Of a stretch of DNA of 64,000 bases, positions 54,331 to 63,788 are shown piece by piece. The notes beneath the pieces were generated by a model, which was not told the origin of the DNA, searched no databases, and saw only the letters and a list, made by a program, of their open reading frames with translations. Both the position numbers and the translations under genes were made by a program. Origin of the DNA: Haemophilus haemolyticus_L (GTDB taxonomy: Bacteria; Pseudomonadota; Gammaproteobacteria; Enterobacterales; Pasteurellaceae); the NCBI RefSeq assembly GCF_003490595.1, contig NZ_QQGY01000006.1, positions 1-64,000 on the forward strand. Reading direction: 5' to 3'. How positions within the stretch are numbered: position 1 is the stretch's first letter; every line of letters begins with the position of its first letter.

Positions 54331-54939
54331 ATGAAAATGAAATCCCTTTTTGTGGCAATGATAACGTTTTTTTCTGCCGCACCTTTTGCTCATTGGCAAC
54401 CCATCGGAAATGCCGAATACACTTGGGGGCCGTTCCATGTTTATACCATTGGCTTATTTTCCGAAACGGGCACTTATCAAGAAAATGAACGTCCATTAAT
54501 GCTCTCTTTCAAATATGAAAAACCCATTGAAGGAAAAAATTTTGCGATTACCCTTATTAAAGAAATTGAAACCTTAAAACTTAATGATGGCGATACTCAA
54601 AGCTGGCTAAAAGAAATGCAAGCGACCTTTCCTGATTTTTCCCCAAACGATATTTTGAACTATATTGCCTTACCAGATAGAGGCTACTTCGTCTTAAATG
54701 ACACTGTTTTGGAACACGATTTTGATGCTAAATTTAATCAGGCATTTATCGGCATCTGGCTTGCACCGAATAGCACTTTTGTAAAACTTCAGCCACAATT
54801 ATTAGGCAAAAAGAAAAGCAATCATGAAGCGGCTGAATTTTATCTCAAACCTGAAATTGAATCCTTTGATGAACAAGATTCAATGCCTGAATTGCCGCCA
54901 CATTATTTATTAGATAACCAGAAAAAATCCGAAGGATAA
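54331..54939 (+). CDS. Secreted protein, chalcone isomerase-like fold suspected
   Basis: 202-residue protein with a Sec signal (MKMKSLFVAMITFFSAAPFA). The mature part starts HWQPIGNAEYTWGPFHVYTIGL and continues with LMLSFKYEKPIEGKNFAI. This resembles bacterial chalcone isomerase-like periplasmic proteins, in which the small-molecule pocket is often lost; I rate this as suggestive only. The C-terminus is rich in Pro/Asp/Glu. It is a single gene between two hairpins, with no close functional partner nearby. Confidence 0.65.
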   Translation: MKMKSLFVAMITFFSAAPFAHWQPIGNAEYTWGPFHVYTIGLFSETGTYQENERPLMLSFKYEKPIEGKNFAITLIKEIETLKLNDGDTQSWLKEMQATFPDFSPNDILNYIALPDRGYFVLNDTVLEHDFDAKFNQAFIGIWLAPNSTFVKLQPQLLGKKKSNHEAAEFYLKPEIESFDEQDSMPELPPHYLLDNQKKSEG

Positions 54940-54961
54940 ATTCAGTTTTTTGCACCATAAA

Positions 54962-55008
54962 AAATACCTGTTTCCAAATAAATTTTATAATCAAGGAAAC
55001 AGGTATTT
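54962..55008. terminator. Hairpin between the secreted-protein gene and the PHP gene
   Basis: AAATACCTGTTTCC (54962-54975) pairs with GGAAACAGGTATTT (54995-55008), a 14-bp stem with a 19-base loop, between convergent genes. Confidence 0.75.
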
Positions 55009-55023
55009 ATGCATTATGGCTTG

Positions 55024-55848
55024 TTAAAATTTTTCCCAAATAGGGATAACGCCATCAACTAAATCTAAATTTTTTCCTAACTCAATCCAACCACAAGGAA
55101 AATGAAAATCGGAGCCAACCGATCCCAGCAGATCAAATTCTTTTGCCCAACGAGCAAGCATTTGACGTTGATCTTTTGTCTGACCACAATCCGCCATTTC
55201 CATGCCATCACCGCCCCAAGCCTTAAAATCGGTTATCAGCTTACGCACCCATTTCCCAGTCATGTTATAACGTAATGGATGCGCAATAACGGCTATACCG
55301 CCTGCTGCATGGATTGTCTCAATCGCGGTGGGAATATCAGTCCATTCTGCTTTGACAAATGCCGATTTTCCTTGCCCTAAATAGCGTTTAAAGGCCTGAC
55401 CATCATTAGAGACCTTACCAATCTGCCTCAAATAACGCGCGTAATGAGCACGCGTCACTTCTCCATCAGCTAAAGCTTTAGCCCCTTCATAAGCATGAGG
55501 AATCCCTGCTTTTTCTAATTTATCGCCAATTTCCACCGCTCTTTTTTCGCGTAATGCTTTTTGGCTTTGCAAAAGTGCGGTCATTTGGGGATGAGTTTTA
55601 TCGAAGTTTAATCCTACAATATGGATCCCCCGCCCTTCCCAATTTGTGGAGATTTCTACTCCGGTAATTAATTCAATACCTACTTCTTTCGCTGCAATCT
55701 CAGCTTCATCAATGCCCGCAATCGTATCGTGGTCGCATAATGCCAGCACGTTCACGTCTTGCACATAAGCACGATGCACTAATTCAGTTGGACTCAACAC
55801 CCCATCTGATGCAGTGCTGTGACAATGTAAGTCGTATTTTTTTGTCAT
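55024..55848 (-). CDS. PHP-domain 5'-3' exoribonuclease/nucleotide phosphatase (RnaAM/TrpH-like)
   Basis: 274-residue PHP-superfamily metalloenzyme. Metal-binding motifs are YDLHCHSTASDGVLSP at the N-terminus, CDHDTIAGIDEA, EISTNWEGRGIHIVG, IAHPLRYN and SVGSDFHFP. The E. coli homologue YciV (RnaAM) removes 5' ends of short oligonucleotides and matures 5S/23S rRNA. It overlaps the pyrD stop by one base (TAATG), so it is co-transcribed with pyrD. Confidence 0.9.
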   Translation of the reverse strand: MTKKYDLHCHSTASDGVLSPTELVHRAYVQDVNVLALCDHDTIAGIDEAEIAAKEVGIELITGVEISTNWEGRGIHIVGLNFDKTHPQMTALLQSQKALREKRAVEIGDKLEKAGIPHAYEGAKALADGEVTRAHYARYLRQIGKVSNDGQAFKRYLGQGKSAFVKAEWTDIPTAIETIHAAGGIAVIAHPLRYNMTGKWVRKLITDFKAWGGDGMEMADCGQTKDQRQMLARWAKEFDLLGSVGSDFHFPCGWIELGKNLDLVDGVIPIWEKF

Positions 55849-56867
55849 TATTTAATATTTTTTACTAATTCTTTTACTAATTTTGGACCGTGATAAATCA
55901 ATCCTGAATAAACTTGTAACAACTCGGCGCCAGCCTCAATTTTCTCTTGCGCATTTTGCAAGCCATCAATGCCGCCGCTACCAATAATCGGAATCTGACC
56001 TTTCAGTTCTTGATGTAATCGCTTAATAATCTCTGTGCTTTTATGCTGCAACGGCTTTCCACTTAATCCGCCTTGCTGTTCGGCATTTTTCATCCCCATC
56101 ACAGTATCACGAGAAATTGTAGTATTCGTTGCAATAACGCCATCCATTTTATGACGAACCAACGTATCCGCAATTTGCACTAATTCACTTTCTGTTAAAT
56201 CTGGTGCAATTTTTACCGCAATCGGCACATATTTATTGTATTGGTTTGCCAAAATAGCCTGACGATCCTTGATGCTTCGCAATAAATCATCGAAATAGTC
56301 GCCATATTGTAACTGACGCAAATCCGGTGTATTGGGTGATGAAATATTCACCGTAATATAACCTGCGTAGTTATAGGCTTTGTTCAAACAGAAAATATAA
56401 TCATCTTTGCCTTGTTCTAAAGGTGTGAATTTATTCTTACCAATATTAATGCCAATCACCCCTTTATAACGGGCGTTTTTCACATTTTCTATAAGATAGT
56501 CAATGCCATTATTATTAAAGCCATTACGGTTAATAATGCCTTCAGCTTCAATCAAACGAAACTGACGTGGCTTTGCATTACCATCTTGTGCAACGGGCGT
56601 AACAGTTCCTACTTCAAGAAAACCGAAACCCAATGCACCAAAGCCGTCAATCGCATCACCATTTTTATCCGCCCCTGCCGCCAATCCAATAGGATTAGGA
56701 AAACTCACACCCATTACCGTTTTAGGAAAGCCTTTGGGAGCATGAATAAGAGATTTTAAGATCGGTTGAAATAAAGGATTACCAGCTAATTTCAAGCATT
56801 GAATCGTGAAATTGTGAGCCTTTTCAGCATCCATTTGGAAAATGCCGTGACGGAATAATTGATACAT
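55848..56867 (-). CDS. pyrD: Dihydroorotate dehydrogenase (quinone)
   Basis: 339-residue class 2 membrane-associated flavoenzyme that oxidises dihydroorotate to orotate for pyrimidine synthesis. It has the N-terminal amphipathic membrane helices (LFRHGIFQMDAEKAH), NPIGLAAGADKNGDAI, NRNGFNNNGID, TVNISSPNTPDLRQLQ with the catalytic Ser, and IGSGGIDGLQNAQEKI for FMN phosphate. It starts the pyrD-PHP pair. Confidence 0.96.
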   Translation of the reverse strand: MYQLFRHGIFQMDAEKAHNFTIQCLKLAGNPLFQPILKSLIHAPKGFPKTVMGVSFPNPIGLAAGADKNGDAIDGFGALGFGFLEVGTVTPVAQDGNAKPRQFRLIEAEGIINRNGFNNNGIDYLIENVKNARYKGVIGINIGKNKFTPLEQGKDDYIFCLNKAYNYAGYITVNISSPNTPDLRQLQYGDYFDDLLRSIKDRQAILANQYNKYVPIAVKIAPDLTESELVQIADTLVRHKMDGVIATNTTISRDTVMGMKNAEQQGGLSGKPLQHKSTEIIKRLHQELKGQIPIIGSGGIDGLQNAQEKIEAGAELLQVYSGLIYHGPKLVKELVKNIK

Positions 56868-56901
56868 ACTCGTTTATCTCTCAGGATAGTTGACTGTAAG
56901 A

Positions 56902-56929
56902 AAAGTGCGGTTAATTTTTACCGCACTTT
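56902..56929. terminator. Inverted USS hairpin upstream of pyrD
   Basis: AAAGTGCGGT (56902-56911) pairs with ACCGCACTTT (56920-56929) in the gap between the adhesin gene and pyrD. Confidence 0.6.
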
Positions 56930-56983
56930 AAAGGTGAGATTACTCGTATTCTACGAGGAACAGGAATAATGTGCAAATAATAA

Positions 56984-57018
56984 AAAATGTGATGATCACA
57001 ACGCAATCATCACATTTT
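56984..57018 (-). terminator. Terminator of the adhesin gene
   Basis: AAAATGTGATGA (56984-56995) pairs with TCATCACATTTT (57007-57018), a 12-bp stem 42 bases after the adhesin stop codon. Confidence 0.8.
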
Positions 57019-57060
57019 AATATCAACCTTTCATTCGAAAGTTAAAGGAAAATCAGGTTA

Positions 57061-60000
57061 TTACCAGAAATATGCTACACCAGCACCAGCACCAACATTA
57101 CCTTGTGTATTAGCACCTAATGAGAATTTAACCCCATATTTTCCATTATCAGAAAGGCGACTATAACCAACAGCAATCGCAGATTGACCACGATATTGAC
57201 CTACTGCAGCAGTAGCAGCTGACAAACCAGGGCGATAAGATTGGAGCAAGTTTGCCGTAGCAATTGCACTTGCCGTACCTGCATCTGCACGTTTGCCAAC
57301 CTTATTGATGCGATCATTTAAGCTATTCATATTGTTACCTAAACGACTAGATATAGAATACAACTGACTACCATTAATCGCATCTGTTGAAGTAGCAGAG
57401 ATTTCGCCTGCTGCCACATTTTGAATACGGCGTTCAGCATCTGCAGCACCAACAGAAACAACACCATGCCCTTTCGCACCAGCAAAACCACCATAAGTAA
57501 CACCGTTTACAGTAGCTTCATTCACTGTTCCAATAGAACCCGCTGTCGTTGTAGTACCTTCAGAGCCATCATGCTTAATATTTTTCAATTTCGCAGTTTG
57601 GCTACCATCACCACCTCTTGCTGTTGTTTTATTACCTAGATAAACAGAATTTTCAACAGTATGTCCAACAGGTGTAGAGTTTCCTTTATTATTAATATCA
57701 TTACCTAAAACAAAGGTATTACTGCTATCAATAATATTATCGTTACCCACAGCATAGCTACCTGAAACAGCGACATTATTAACATCTTTACCGTTAATAA
57801 TATTAGGGTCACCAAAGGCACCTGATTTTGCAGCATCTACTTTGTTACCAGTACCAATCGCAATAGAATTATCGCCTGTTACTTTAGAACCAAAGCCCAT
57901 TGCAACGGCATTCTGACCCGATGCATCAGATAATGCACCAATAGCTGTAGCATATTTACCGCTCGCACTTGAATCATTTTCACTGTGCCCCTCTATCTTA
58001 GCATTCTCAGTACCATCATTAACATGGAAGAACTTAATACCATACTCATTCATATTATAAATTGCTTCATAAACAGAATTAGTAAGAACTGTTCTTCTGT
58101 CTTGCGTATTATAGGTTTTTAAGAGCGGAGTGTTTTTACCATCATTACTTACAATAACATTGTTATAAGTATTTCCACCAATCGTAACATTCTCTACTTT
58201 TGTTGTCGCCCCACGATTTAACCCATAAATTTGAGCGCCATTCACTGCATCTGAACTTGTTGGTGAAATATCACCAGCAGCAATACCCGTGAGTTTAGTT
58301 TCTCCATTTGGATGTTCAGTTGTTATTTTGCCCTTAAAGGTTACTGTTGTTCCTTTATCGTTTTCAGTTTTTTCAAACGGTGCAGAAACAGTGTAAGTAT
58401 TCAATGCAGCATTATGTGCCACAGAAATACCGCTACCCGCTTCAACTTTCACTTTCGCCGCATTAATTGCATTAGCTACATTAGTAACAGTGGCAAGTTT
58501 ATTTCCATCATTATCATTAGCTTCTGTAGCACCTGTCGTTGTATTGAGCTTAAAGCCACCCGTTACCGCTTTAACATTACCTGTCGCTGTATCTACAGTG
58601 ATTGTTGTACCATCAGTATTCACAGATACACCGCTTCCATCAACAGTAAGACCACCGTTAGCTTTCGCATTAACAGACACACCATCTGCATCTACAGTAA
58701 GACCACCGTTGGTTTTAGACTTAATCGCCAAACCATCATCAGTCTTCTCTAAACCTTTAGCGGATGCAACCTTCGCTGCAACTTTATAAGTCTTACCATC
58801 ATCTGCAAGCTCAACTTCCGCTGTACCGTCTTTCGCTGCAACTTTTGTTTTTGCTTCATTAATCGCACTAACAACATTAGCCACCGTGGTGAGTTTATCC
58901 CCATCACCAGCTTTCGCTTTCGCATTGCCTGCGTCGTTTTCAATCTCACCCGTTACCGCTGATACCTTGCCATCTGCAACATTGATAGTCTTGCCATCAG
59001 TTACTACAGATACACCATTTGCATCTACAGTAAGACCACCGTCAGTTTTCGCATGAACAGAGACACCATCTGCACCTACAGTAATACCATTTCCATTTTG
59101 TACCGATACGCCATCAGCACCCACAGTAATACCACCGTTGGCTTTGGATTTAACTGAAACACCTTTATCATCAACTGTAACACCTTCTCCAGCCTTGACT
59201 GACAAACCTTCAGTTTTATTCTCTAAACCTTTGTTCTCCTCAACTTTCGCTGAAACTGTGTAGGTATTTGTTTTCGCATCGTGTGCAACTTCTGCACCAT
59301 TACCCGCTTTAACTTTCACTTTCGCATCGTTAATCGCTTTAGCTACATTAGCCACAGTAGTGAGCTTATTGTCATCACCTTTATTAGCTTCAGTCACTCC
59401 TGTCGCTGCATTGATTTTAAAACCACCTGTTACCGCTGAGACTTTGCCTGCATCATCCACTTTAATCGTTGTGTTATCTGTATCTACAGACACGCCTCCA
59501 TCAAGACTAATACCACCGTTCGCTTTCGCATTAACAGATACACCATCTGCATCTACAGTAATACCACCGTTGGTTTTAGACTTAATCGCCAAACCATCAT
59601 CAGTCTTCTCTAAACCTTTAGCGGATGCAACCTTCGCTGCAACTTTATAAGTCTTACCATCATCTGCAAGCTCAACTTCCGCTGTACCGTCTTTCGCTGC
59701 AACTTTTGTTTTTGCTTCATTAATCGCACTAACAACATTAGCCACCGTGGTGAGTTTATCCCCATCACCAGCTTTCGCTTTCGCATTGCCTGCGTCGTTT
59801 TCAATCTCACCCGTTACCGCTGATACCTTGCCATCTGCAACATTGATAGTCTTGCCATCAGTTACTACAGATACACCATTTGCATCTACAGTAAGACCAC
59901 CGTCAGTTTTCGCATGAACAGAGACACCATCTGCACCTACAGTAATACCATTTCCATTTTGTACCGATACGCCATCAGCACCCACAGTAATACCACCGTT

Positions 60001-61107
60001 GGCTTTGGATTTAACTGAAACACCTTTATCATCAACTGTAACACCTTCTCCAGCCTTGACTGACAAACCTTCAGTTTTATTCTCTAAACCTTTGTTCTCC
60101 TCAACTTTCGCTGAAACCGTATAGGTGTTAGTCGCTTTATCATGCTCAACTTTCGCACCATTACCTTCTGTCACTTTCACTTTCGCATCGTTAATCGCGT
60201 TAGCTACATTAGTAACCGTGGCAAGTTTATTTCCATCATTATCATTAGCTTCTGTAGCACCTGTCGTTGCATTGGTCTTAAAGCCACCCGTTACCGCTTT
60301 CACATTACCTGTCGCTGTATCTAACTCAATGGTTGTACCGTCCGTTTTCACAGATACTCCATCTGTACCCACAGTAAGACCACCTTTGTCTTTCGCATGA
60401 ACAGAAACCTTATTATCCGCAGAGACCGAAATTCCATCTCCTGCAGTAACAGAAGTGCTGCCACCTGCCGCACCACCAGCAGCACCTGTATCACCACCCA
60501 CCCAGGTAATTGTGGTTTCACCATTTGCAGATGTCACTTGTATTTTATCCGGGCTACCAGATTTGATCTCAGATTTAATAATTGTATGACCTGCCTTATC
60601 ACCTGTCACAGGTTGTTCTATTGATACCGCACCGCTACCGTCAGCAACCTCAACTGGCGCATCAAAGGTGATTTTATGAGATTTATCTTCAGCTTTTTTA
60701 AGTCTAATCCCTTTATTCCCTTCTAAAACCAATCTAGAATTATCGCTATTATCTTCTGTTGGGGCCGAATCTTTATCTAATACGCCTATATTCATCTCTG
60801 TATCTGGGCACGCACTATCTGCATTTCCATTGCGGCATCCATTATAATGTTCAAGATCATCTGGTTCACCAGTGTTAGCAGTCGTAACACGAAAATAATA
60901 GTCTGTTCCCAACTCAGAAGGTTCAAGATTCTTAGCCGGATCCGATTCCGTATTACTTGCCTCCGCAAAGGGAGAAAGCACGCCAGCAACAAGAGCAACT
61001 GCAACGGCGGTTGCAGAAGCACGTTTTTTGTGTGATTTAGTAAGTTCAGATACAGCAATCCAAGCTTGAGAAACTTCACTCCACACAATTCTAAAAATTT
61101 TATTCAT
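57061..61107 (-). CDS. hia: Hia-like trimeric autotransporter adhesin
   Basis: 1348-residue surface adhesin. The extended signal peptide (MNKIFRIVWSEVSQAWIAV through about residue 50, ending FAEA) directs export. A long passenger of repeated GLTVDANGVSV-type units and neck/head segments follows, including YadA-like head repeats (SGQNAVAMGFGSKVTGDNSI near residue 1065) and ISATSTDAINGSQLY. The last 70 residues form the YadA anchor, ending GAGVAYFW. Two 185-residue blocks (about residues 331-515 and 618-802) look identical at the DNA level and lie 287 residues apart. The upstream (CAA)18 tract suggests variable expression. Closest named relatives are Hia/Hsf and Cha. Confidence 0.92.
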   Translation of the reverse strand: MNKIFRIVWSEVSQAWIAVSELTKSHKKRASATAVAVALVAGVLSPFAEASNTESDPAKNLEPSELGTDYYFRVTTANTGEPDDLEHYNGCRNGNADSACPDTEMNIGVLDKDSAPTEDNSDNSRLVLEGNKGIRLKKAEDKSHKITFDAPVEVADGSGAVSIEQPVTGDKAGHTIIKSEIKSGSPDKIQVTSANGETTITWVGGDTGAAGGAAGGSTSVTAGDGISVSADNKVSVHAKDKGGLTVGTDGVSVKTDGTTIELDTATGNVKAVTGGFKTNATTGATEANDNDGNKLATVTNVANAINDAKVKVTEGNGAKVEHDKATNTYTVSAKVEENKGLENKTEGLSVKAGEGVTVDDKGVSVKSKANGGITVGADGVSVQNGNGITVGADGVSVHAKTDGGLTVDANGVSVVTDGKTINVADGKVSAVTGEIENDAGNAKAKAGDGDKLTTVANVVSAINEAKTKVAAKDGTAEVELADDGKTYKVAAKVASAKGLEKTDDGLAIKSKTNGGITVDADGVSVNAKANGGISLDGGVSVDTDNTTIKVDDAGKVSAVTGGFKINAATGVTEANKGDDNKLTTVANVAKAINDAKVKVKAGNGAEVAHDAKTNTYTVSAKVEENKGLENKTEGLSVKAGEGVTVDDKGVSVKSKANGGITVGADGVSVQNGNGITVGADGVSVHAKTDGGLTVDANGVSVVTDGKTINVADGKVSAVTGEIENDAGNAKAKAGDGDKLTTVANVVSAINEAKTKVAAKDGTAEVELADDGKTYKVAAKVASAKGLEKTDDGLAIKSKTNGGLTVDADGVSVNAKANGGLTVDGSGVSVNTDGTTITVDTATGNVKAVTGGFKLNTTTGATEANDNDGNKLATVTNVANAINAAKVKVEAGSGISVAHNAALNTYTVSAPFEKTENDKGTTVTFKGKITTEHPNGETKLTGIAAGDISPTSSDAVNGAQIYGLNRGATTKVENVTIGGNTYNNVIVSNDGKNTPLLKTYNTQDRRTVLTNSVYEAIYNMNEYGIKFFHVNDGTENAKIEGHSENDSSASGKYATAIGALSDASGQNAVAMGFGSKVTGDNSIAIGTGNKVDAAKSGAFGDPNIINGKDVNNVAVSGSYAVGNDNIIDSSNTFVLGNDINNKGNSTPVGHTVENSVYLGNKTTARGGDGSQTAKLKNIKHDGSEGTTTTAGSIGTVNEATVNGVTYGGFAGAKGHGVVSVGAADAERRIQNVAAGEISATSTDAINGSQLYSISSRLGNNMNSLNDRINKVGKRADAGTASAIATANLLQSYRPGLSAATAAVGQYRGQSAIAVGYSRLSDNGKYGVKFSLGANTQGNVGAGAGVAYFW
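58702..60117 (-). repeat. Two 555-bp direct repeats inside the adhesin gene
   Basis: Positions 58702-59256 and 59563-60117 are an 861-bp-offset direct repeat; I compared the two copies in blocks and saw no difference. 861 is divisible by three, so recombination between copies keeps the frame and would remove or add 287 residues. Weaker related copies continue on both sides. Confidence 0.82.
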
Positions 61108-61148
61108 AAATTTCCTCTTTAAATAGTCACATTAAAAATTGAGCACGG

Positions 61149-61154
61149 ATTATA
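61149..61154 (-). promoter_or_regulatory. -10 box of the adhesin promoter
   Basis: On the minus strand, TATAAT reads from 61154 to 61149, about 42 bases before the adhesin start codon. The TTG repeat tract begins only 2 bases upstream of it, so any -35 hexamer at normal spacing must lie inside the tract, where TTGTTG is available. Confidence 0.7.
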
Positions 61155-61155
61155 C

Positions 61156-61212
<57 letters not shown>

Positions 61213-61254
61213 TAATTATAACAATCATCTATTTTATGTTTCACTATAAATATA

Positions 61255-61289
61255 AAGGACTGAAATTGTAAAATACAACCTCAGTCCTT
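61255..61289 (-). terminator. Terminator of metE
   Basis: AAGGACTGA (61255-61263) pairs with TCAGTCCTT (61281-61289), a 9-bp stem 30 bases after the metE stop on the minus strand. Confidence 0.75.
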
Positions 61290-61318
61290 AAGTTACAGTT
61301 AAGTAATAAACTTAAAAT

Positions 61319-63589
61319 TTACGCTAATTCCGCACGTAATTTTTTCGTTACATCCACCATCACTTTTAATTGATCGATAGTTTCTGTCCAACCACGTGTT
61401 TTTAAGCCACAGTCTGGGTTTACCCATAAACGTTCTTTTGGAATTACTTTTAACGCTTTGCGTAATAAGTGTTCAATTTCACCTGCGGTTGGTACACGTG
61501 GGCTGTGGATATCATACACACCAGGGCCGATGTCATTCGGGTAGTTAAATTTCACAAAGGCATCTAATAATTCCATATCTGAACGTGAAGTTTCGATGGT
61601 AATCACGTCCGCATCTAATGCCGCAATCGCAGGTAAGATATCGTTAAACTCAGAATAACACATATGAGTGTGAATTTGCGTATCATCTTGCACGCCCATT
61701 GAGCTTAAACGGAATGCTTCGCCTGCCCATTGTAAGTATGCATCCCAATCTGCACGTTTAAGTGGTAAACCTTCACGAATTGCTGGCTCATCAATTTGAA
61801 TAACTTTAATGCCCGCTGCTTCTAAATCTAACACTTCATCAGATAATGCTACGCCGATTTGTTTACATACGGTTGAACGTGGAATATCGTTACGCACGAA
61901 TGACCATTGTAAAATAGTCACAGGGCCTGTGAGCATTCCTTTCATTACACGGTTAGTTAAACTTTGTGCATATTGTGACCAGCGTACTGTCATTGGCTCT
62001 GGGCGAGTCACATCACCGTAAATTACTGGTGGTTTTACACAACGTGAACCGTAACTTTGTACCCAACCAAATTTAGTGAATGCGAAACCATCTAATAATT
62101 CCCCAAAGTATTCCACCATGTCGTTACGTTCTGCTTCGCCGTGAACTAACACATCTAAGTCTAATTCTTCTTGGCGACGTACCACATATTCAATTTCTTT
62201 TTTCATTGCCGCTTCGTAATCTGCAAGAGATAACTCGCCTTTTTTGAAACTTGCACGAGCATGACGGATTTCAGTCGTTTGCGGGAATGAGCCAATGTTT
62301 GTGGTTGGCAGAAGCGGTAAATTTAACCACGCATTTTGCTTAACAATACGTTCTGCAAATGGCGATTTACGTTGATCCGCACCTTTTGGCAAGTTTGCTA
62401 AACGCTCAGCCACTTCTGGGCGATGAATTTCTTTTGAGGTTGCACGAGCATATGCTGCCGCTTGGCTTGCATCTAATGCCGCTTGCACAGACGCTCTGCC
62501 ATTATTTAAGGCTTGTTTTAATACATTTAATTCTTCCACTTTTTGTAGCGTGAAAGATAACCAGCTATAAAGTGCGGTATTTTTTTCTTTTAATTGTACT
62601 TCCACTTCTAAATCAAATGGGGTGTGCAATAATGAACAGCTTGGTGCAATCCATAAACGCTCGCCTAATTTTGCTTTTAATGGCTCTAATACATCTAACA
62701 CTTTGTTTAAGTTTGCACGCCAGATATTACGGCCTTCAATCACACCTGCAGATAACACTTTGCTGTAATCTTCAAAGGCTGCAAGTTGTTCTGGCGCACG
62801 CACTAAATCTAAATGCAAGCCTGCAACAGGTAAGGCTTTTAATAACTCTGCGTGTTGTGCAACGGAACCAAAATAAGTAGCTAATAATAATTTTGCGTTC
62901 ACTTTGCTTAATTCAGCGTAAACAGATTTATAGGCTTCAACCCATTCTGCAGGTAAGTCTAATGCTAATGCAGGTTCATCAATTTGAATCCACTCCGCAC
63001 CTTCAGCCACTAATGCGTTTAAGATTTCAACATAAACAGGCACTAATTGATTTAATAAATCGAAACGGTTAAATGCTTCGCCTTTTTCTTTACCCAACCA
63101 TAAGAATGTTAATGGACCAACAATCACTGGTTTGAAGTTTAAGCCTAACGCTTTCGCTTCACGAATTTGATTCACGTAATGAGCTGGATTTGCTTTGAAA
63201 GCGGTCGATTTTTGGAACTCAGGCACGAGATAATGATAGTTCGTATCAAACCATTTGGTCATTTCAATCGCAAATTGATCTTTGTTACCACGTGCAAGTT
63301 GGAAATATTGATCAAGGGTTAAATTTTGGCTATCAAAACCAAAACGAGCAGGAATTGCCCCAGTTGCCACTTGTAAATCTAAAATATGATCGTAGAACGT
63401 GAAATCGCCCACGGCAACGAAATCTGCATTCGCCACTGCTTGATGTTTCCAGTTTTTTTCACGCAATGCTTTCGCTAAATCTAATAAATCTTGCTCGGCT
63501 AATTCTTTACGCCAATAACGTTCTTGTGCAAATTTTAATTCACGTTTTGCACCCACACGAGGAAAGCCTAAGATATGTGATGTTGTCAT
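61319..63589 (-). CDS. metE: Cobalamin-independent methionine synthase
   Basis: 756-residue zinc enzyme that methylates homocysteine with 5-methyltetrahydropteroyltriglutamate. The N-terminal barrel starts HILGFPRVGAKRELKFA. The C-terminal catalytic barrel has TTNIGSFPQTTEIR, HGEAERNDMVEYFGE, the zinc ligands in HTHMCYSEFNDI and NPDCGLKTRGW, and VIQIDEPA. GGGAG precedes the start. Two MetJ boxes 37-53 bases upstream show methionine repression. As a heavily expressed Met-synthesis enzyme it links to the methionine-oxidation theme only indirectly. Confidence 0.97.
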   Translation of the reverse strand: MTTSHILGFPRVGAKRELKFAQERYWRKELAEQDLLDLAKALREKNWKHQAVANADFVAVGDFTFYDHILDLQVATGAIPARFGFDSQNLTLDQYFQLARGNKDQFAIEMTKWFDTNYHYLVPEFQKSTAFKANPAHYVNQIREAKALGLNFKPVIVGPLTFLWLGKEKGEAFNRFDLLNQLVPVYVEILNALVAEGAEWIQIDEPALALDLPAEWVEAYKSVYAELSKVNAKLLLATYFGSVAQHAELLKALPVAGLHLDLVRAPEQLAAFEDYSKVLSAGVIEGRNIWRANLNKVLDVLEPLKAKLGERLWIAPSCSLLHTPFDLEVEVQLKEKNTALYSWLSFTLQKVEELNVLKQALNNGRASVQAALDASQAAAYARATSKEIHRPEVAERLANLPKGADQRKSPFAERIVKQNAWLNLPLLPTTNIGSFPQTTEIRHARASFKKGELSLADYEAAMKKEIEYVVRRQEELDLDVLVHGEAERNDMVEYFGELLDGFAFTKFGWVQSYGSRCVKPPVIYGDVTRPEPMTVRWSQYAQSLTNRVMKGMLTGPVTILQWSFVRNDIPRSTVCKQIGVALSDEVLDLEAAGIKVIQIDEPAIREGLPLKRADWDAYLQWAGEAFRLSSMGVQDDTQIHTHMCYSEFNDILPAIAALDADVITIETSRSDMELLDAFVKFNYPNDIGPGVYDIHSPRVPTAGEIEHLLRKALKVIPKERLWVNPDCGLKTRGWTETIDQLKVMVDVTKKLRAELA

Positions 63590-63626
63590 AATAACTCCCG
63601 TTTTAAAGTAATCTTCTTAATCATTT

Positions 63627-63642
63627 AGACGGCTAAACGTCT
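63627..63642 (-). promoter_or_regulatory. Two tandem MetJ boxes
   Basis: AGACGGCT (63627-63634) and AAACGTCT (63635-63642) are two abutting 8-mers, each one base off the met box AGACGTCT. They lie 38-53 bases upstream of metE, the usual position for MetJ repression. Confidence 0.78.
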
Positions 63643-63741
63643 GTACGGGTATAGAATGCGTCATCTCAATATATTATGCAAACTTATTATTTTCAGGATT
63701 TGTATGAAATAAATTAATACTTAAACTCCATATAAAACAAA

Positions 63742-63760
63742 GGGGCATACTAAATGCCCC
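63742..63760 (-). terminator. Terminator of the DinD-like gene
   Basis: GGGGCAT (63742-63748) pairs with ATGCCCC (63754-63760); on the minus strand a T-rich stretch follows. Confidence 0.78.
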
Positions 63761-63788
63761 AAAAACTATTGCAAAATTTACCGCACTT

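Noticed and set aside
57421..60624. Several long plus-strand and minus-strand reading frames inside the adhesin gene
   Set aside because: They are overlaps of the adhesin frame produced by its repetitive, stop-poor sequence; none has a ribosome site, and they recur with the 861-bp repeat.
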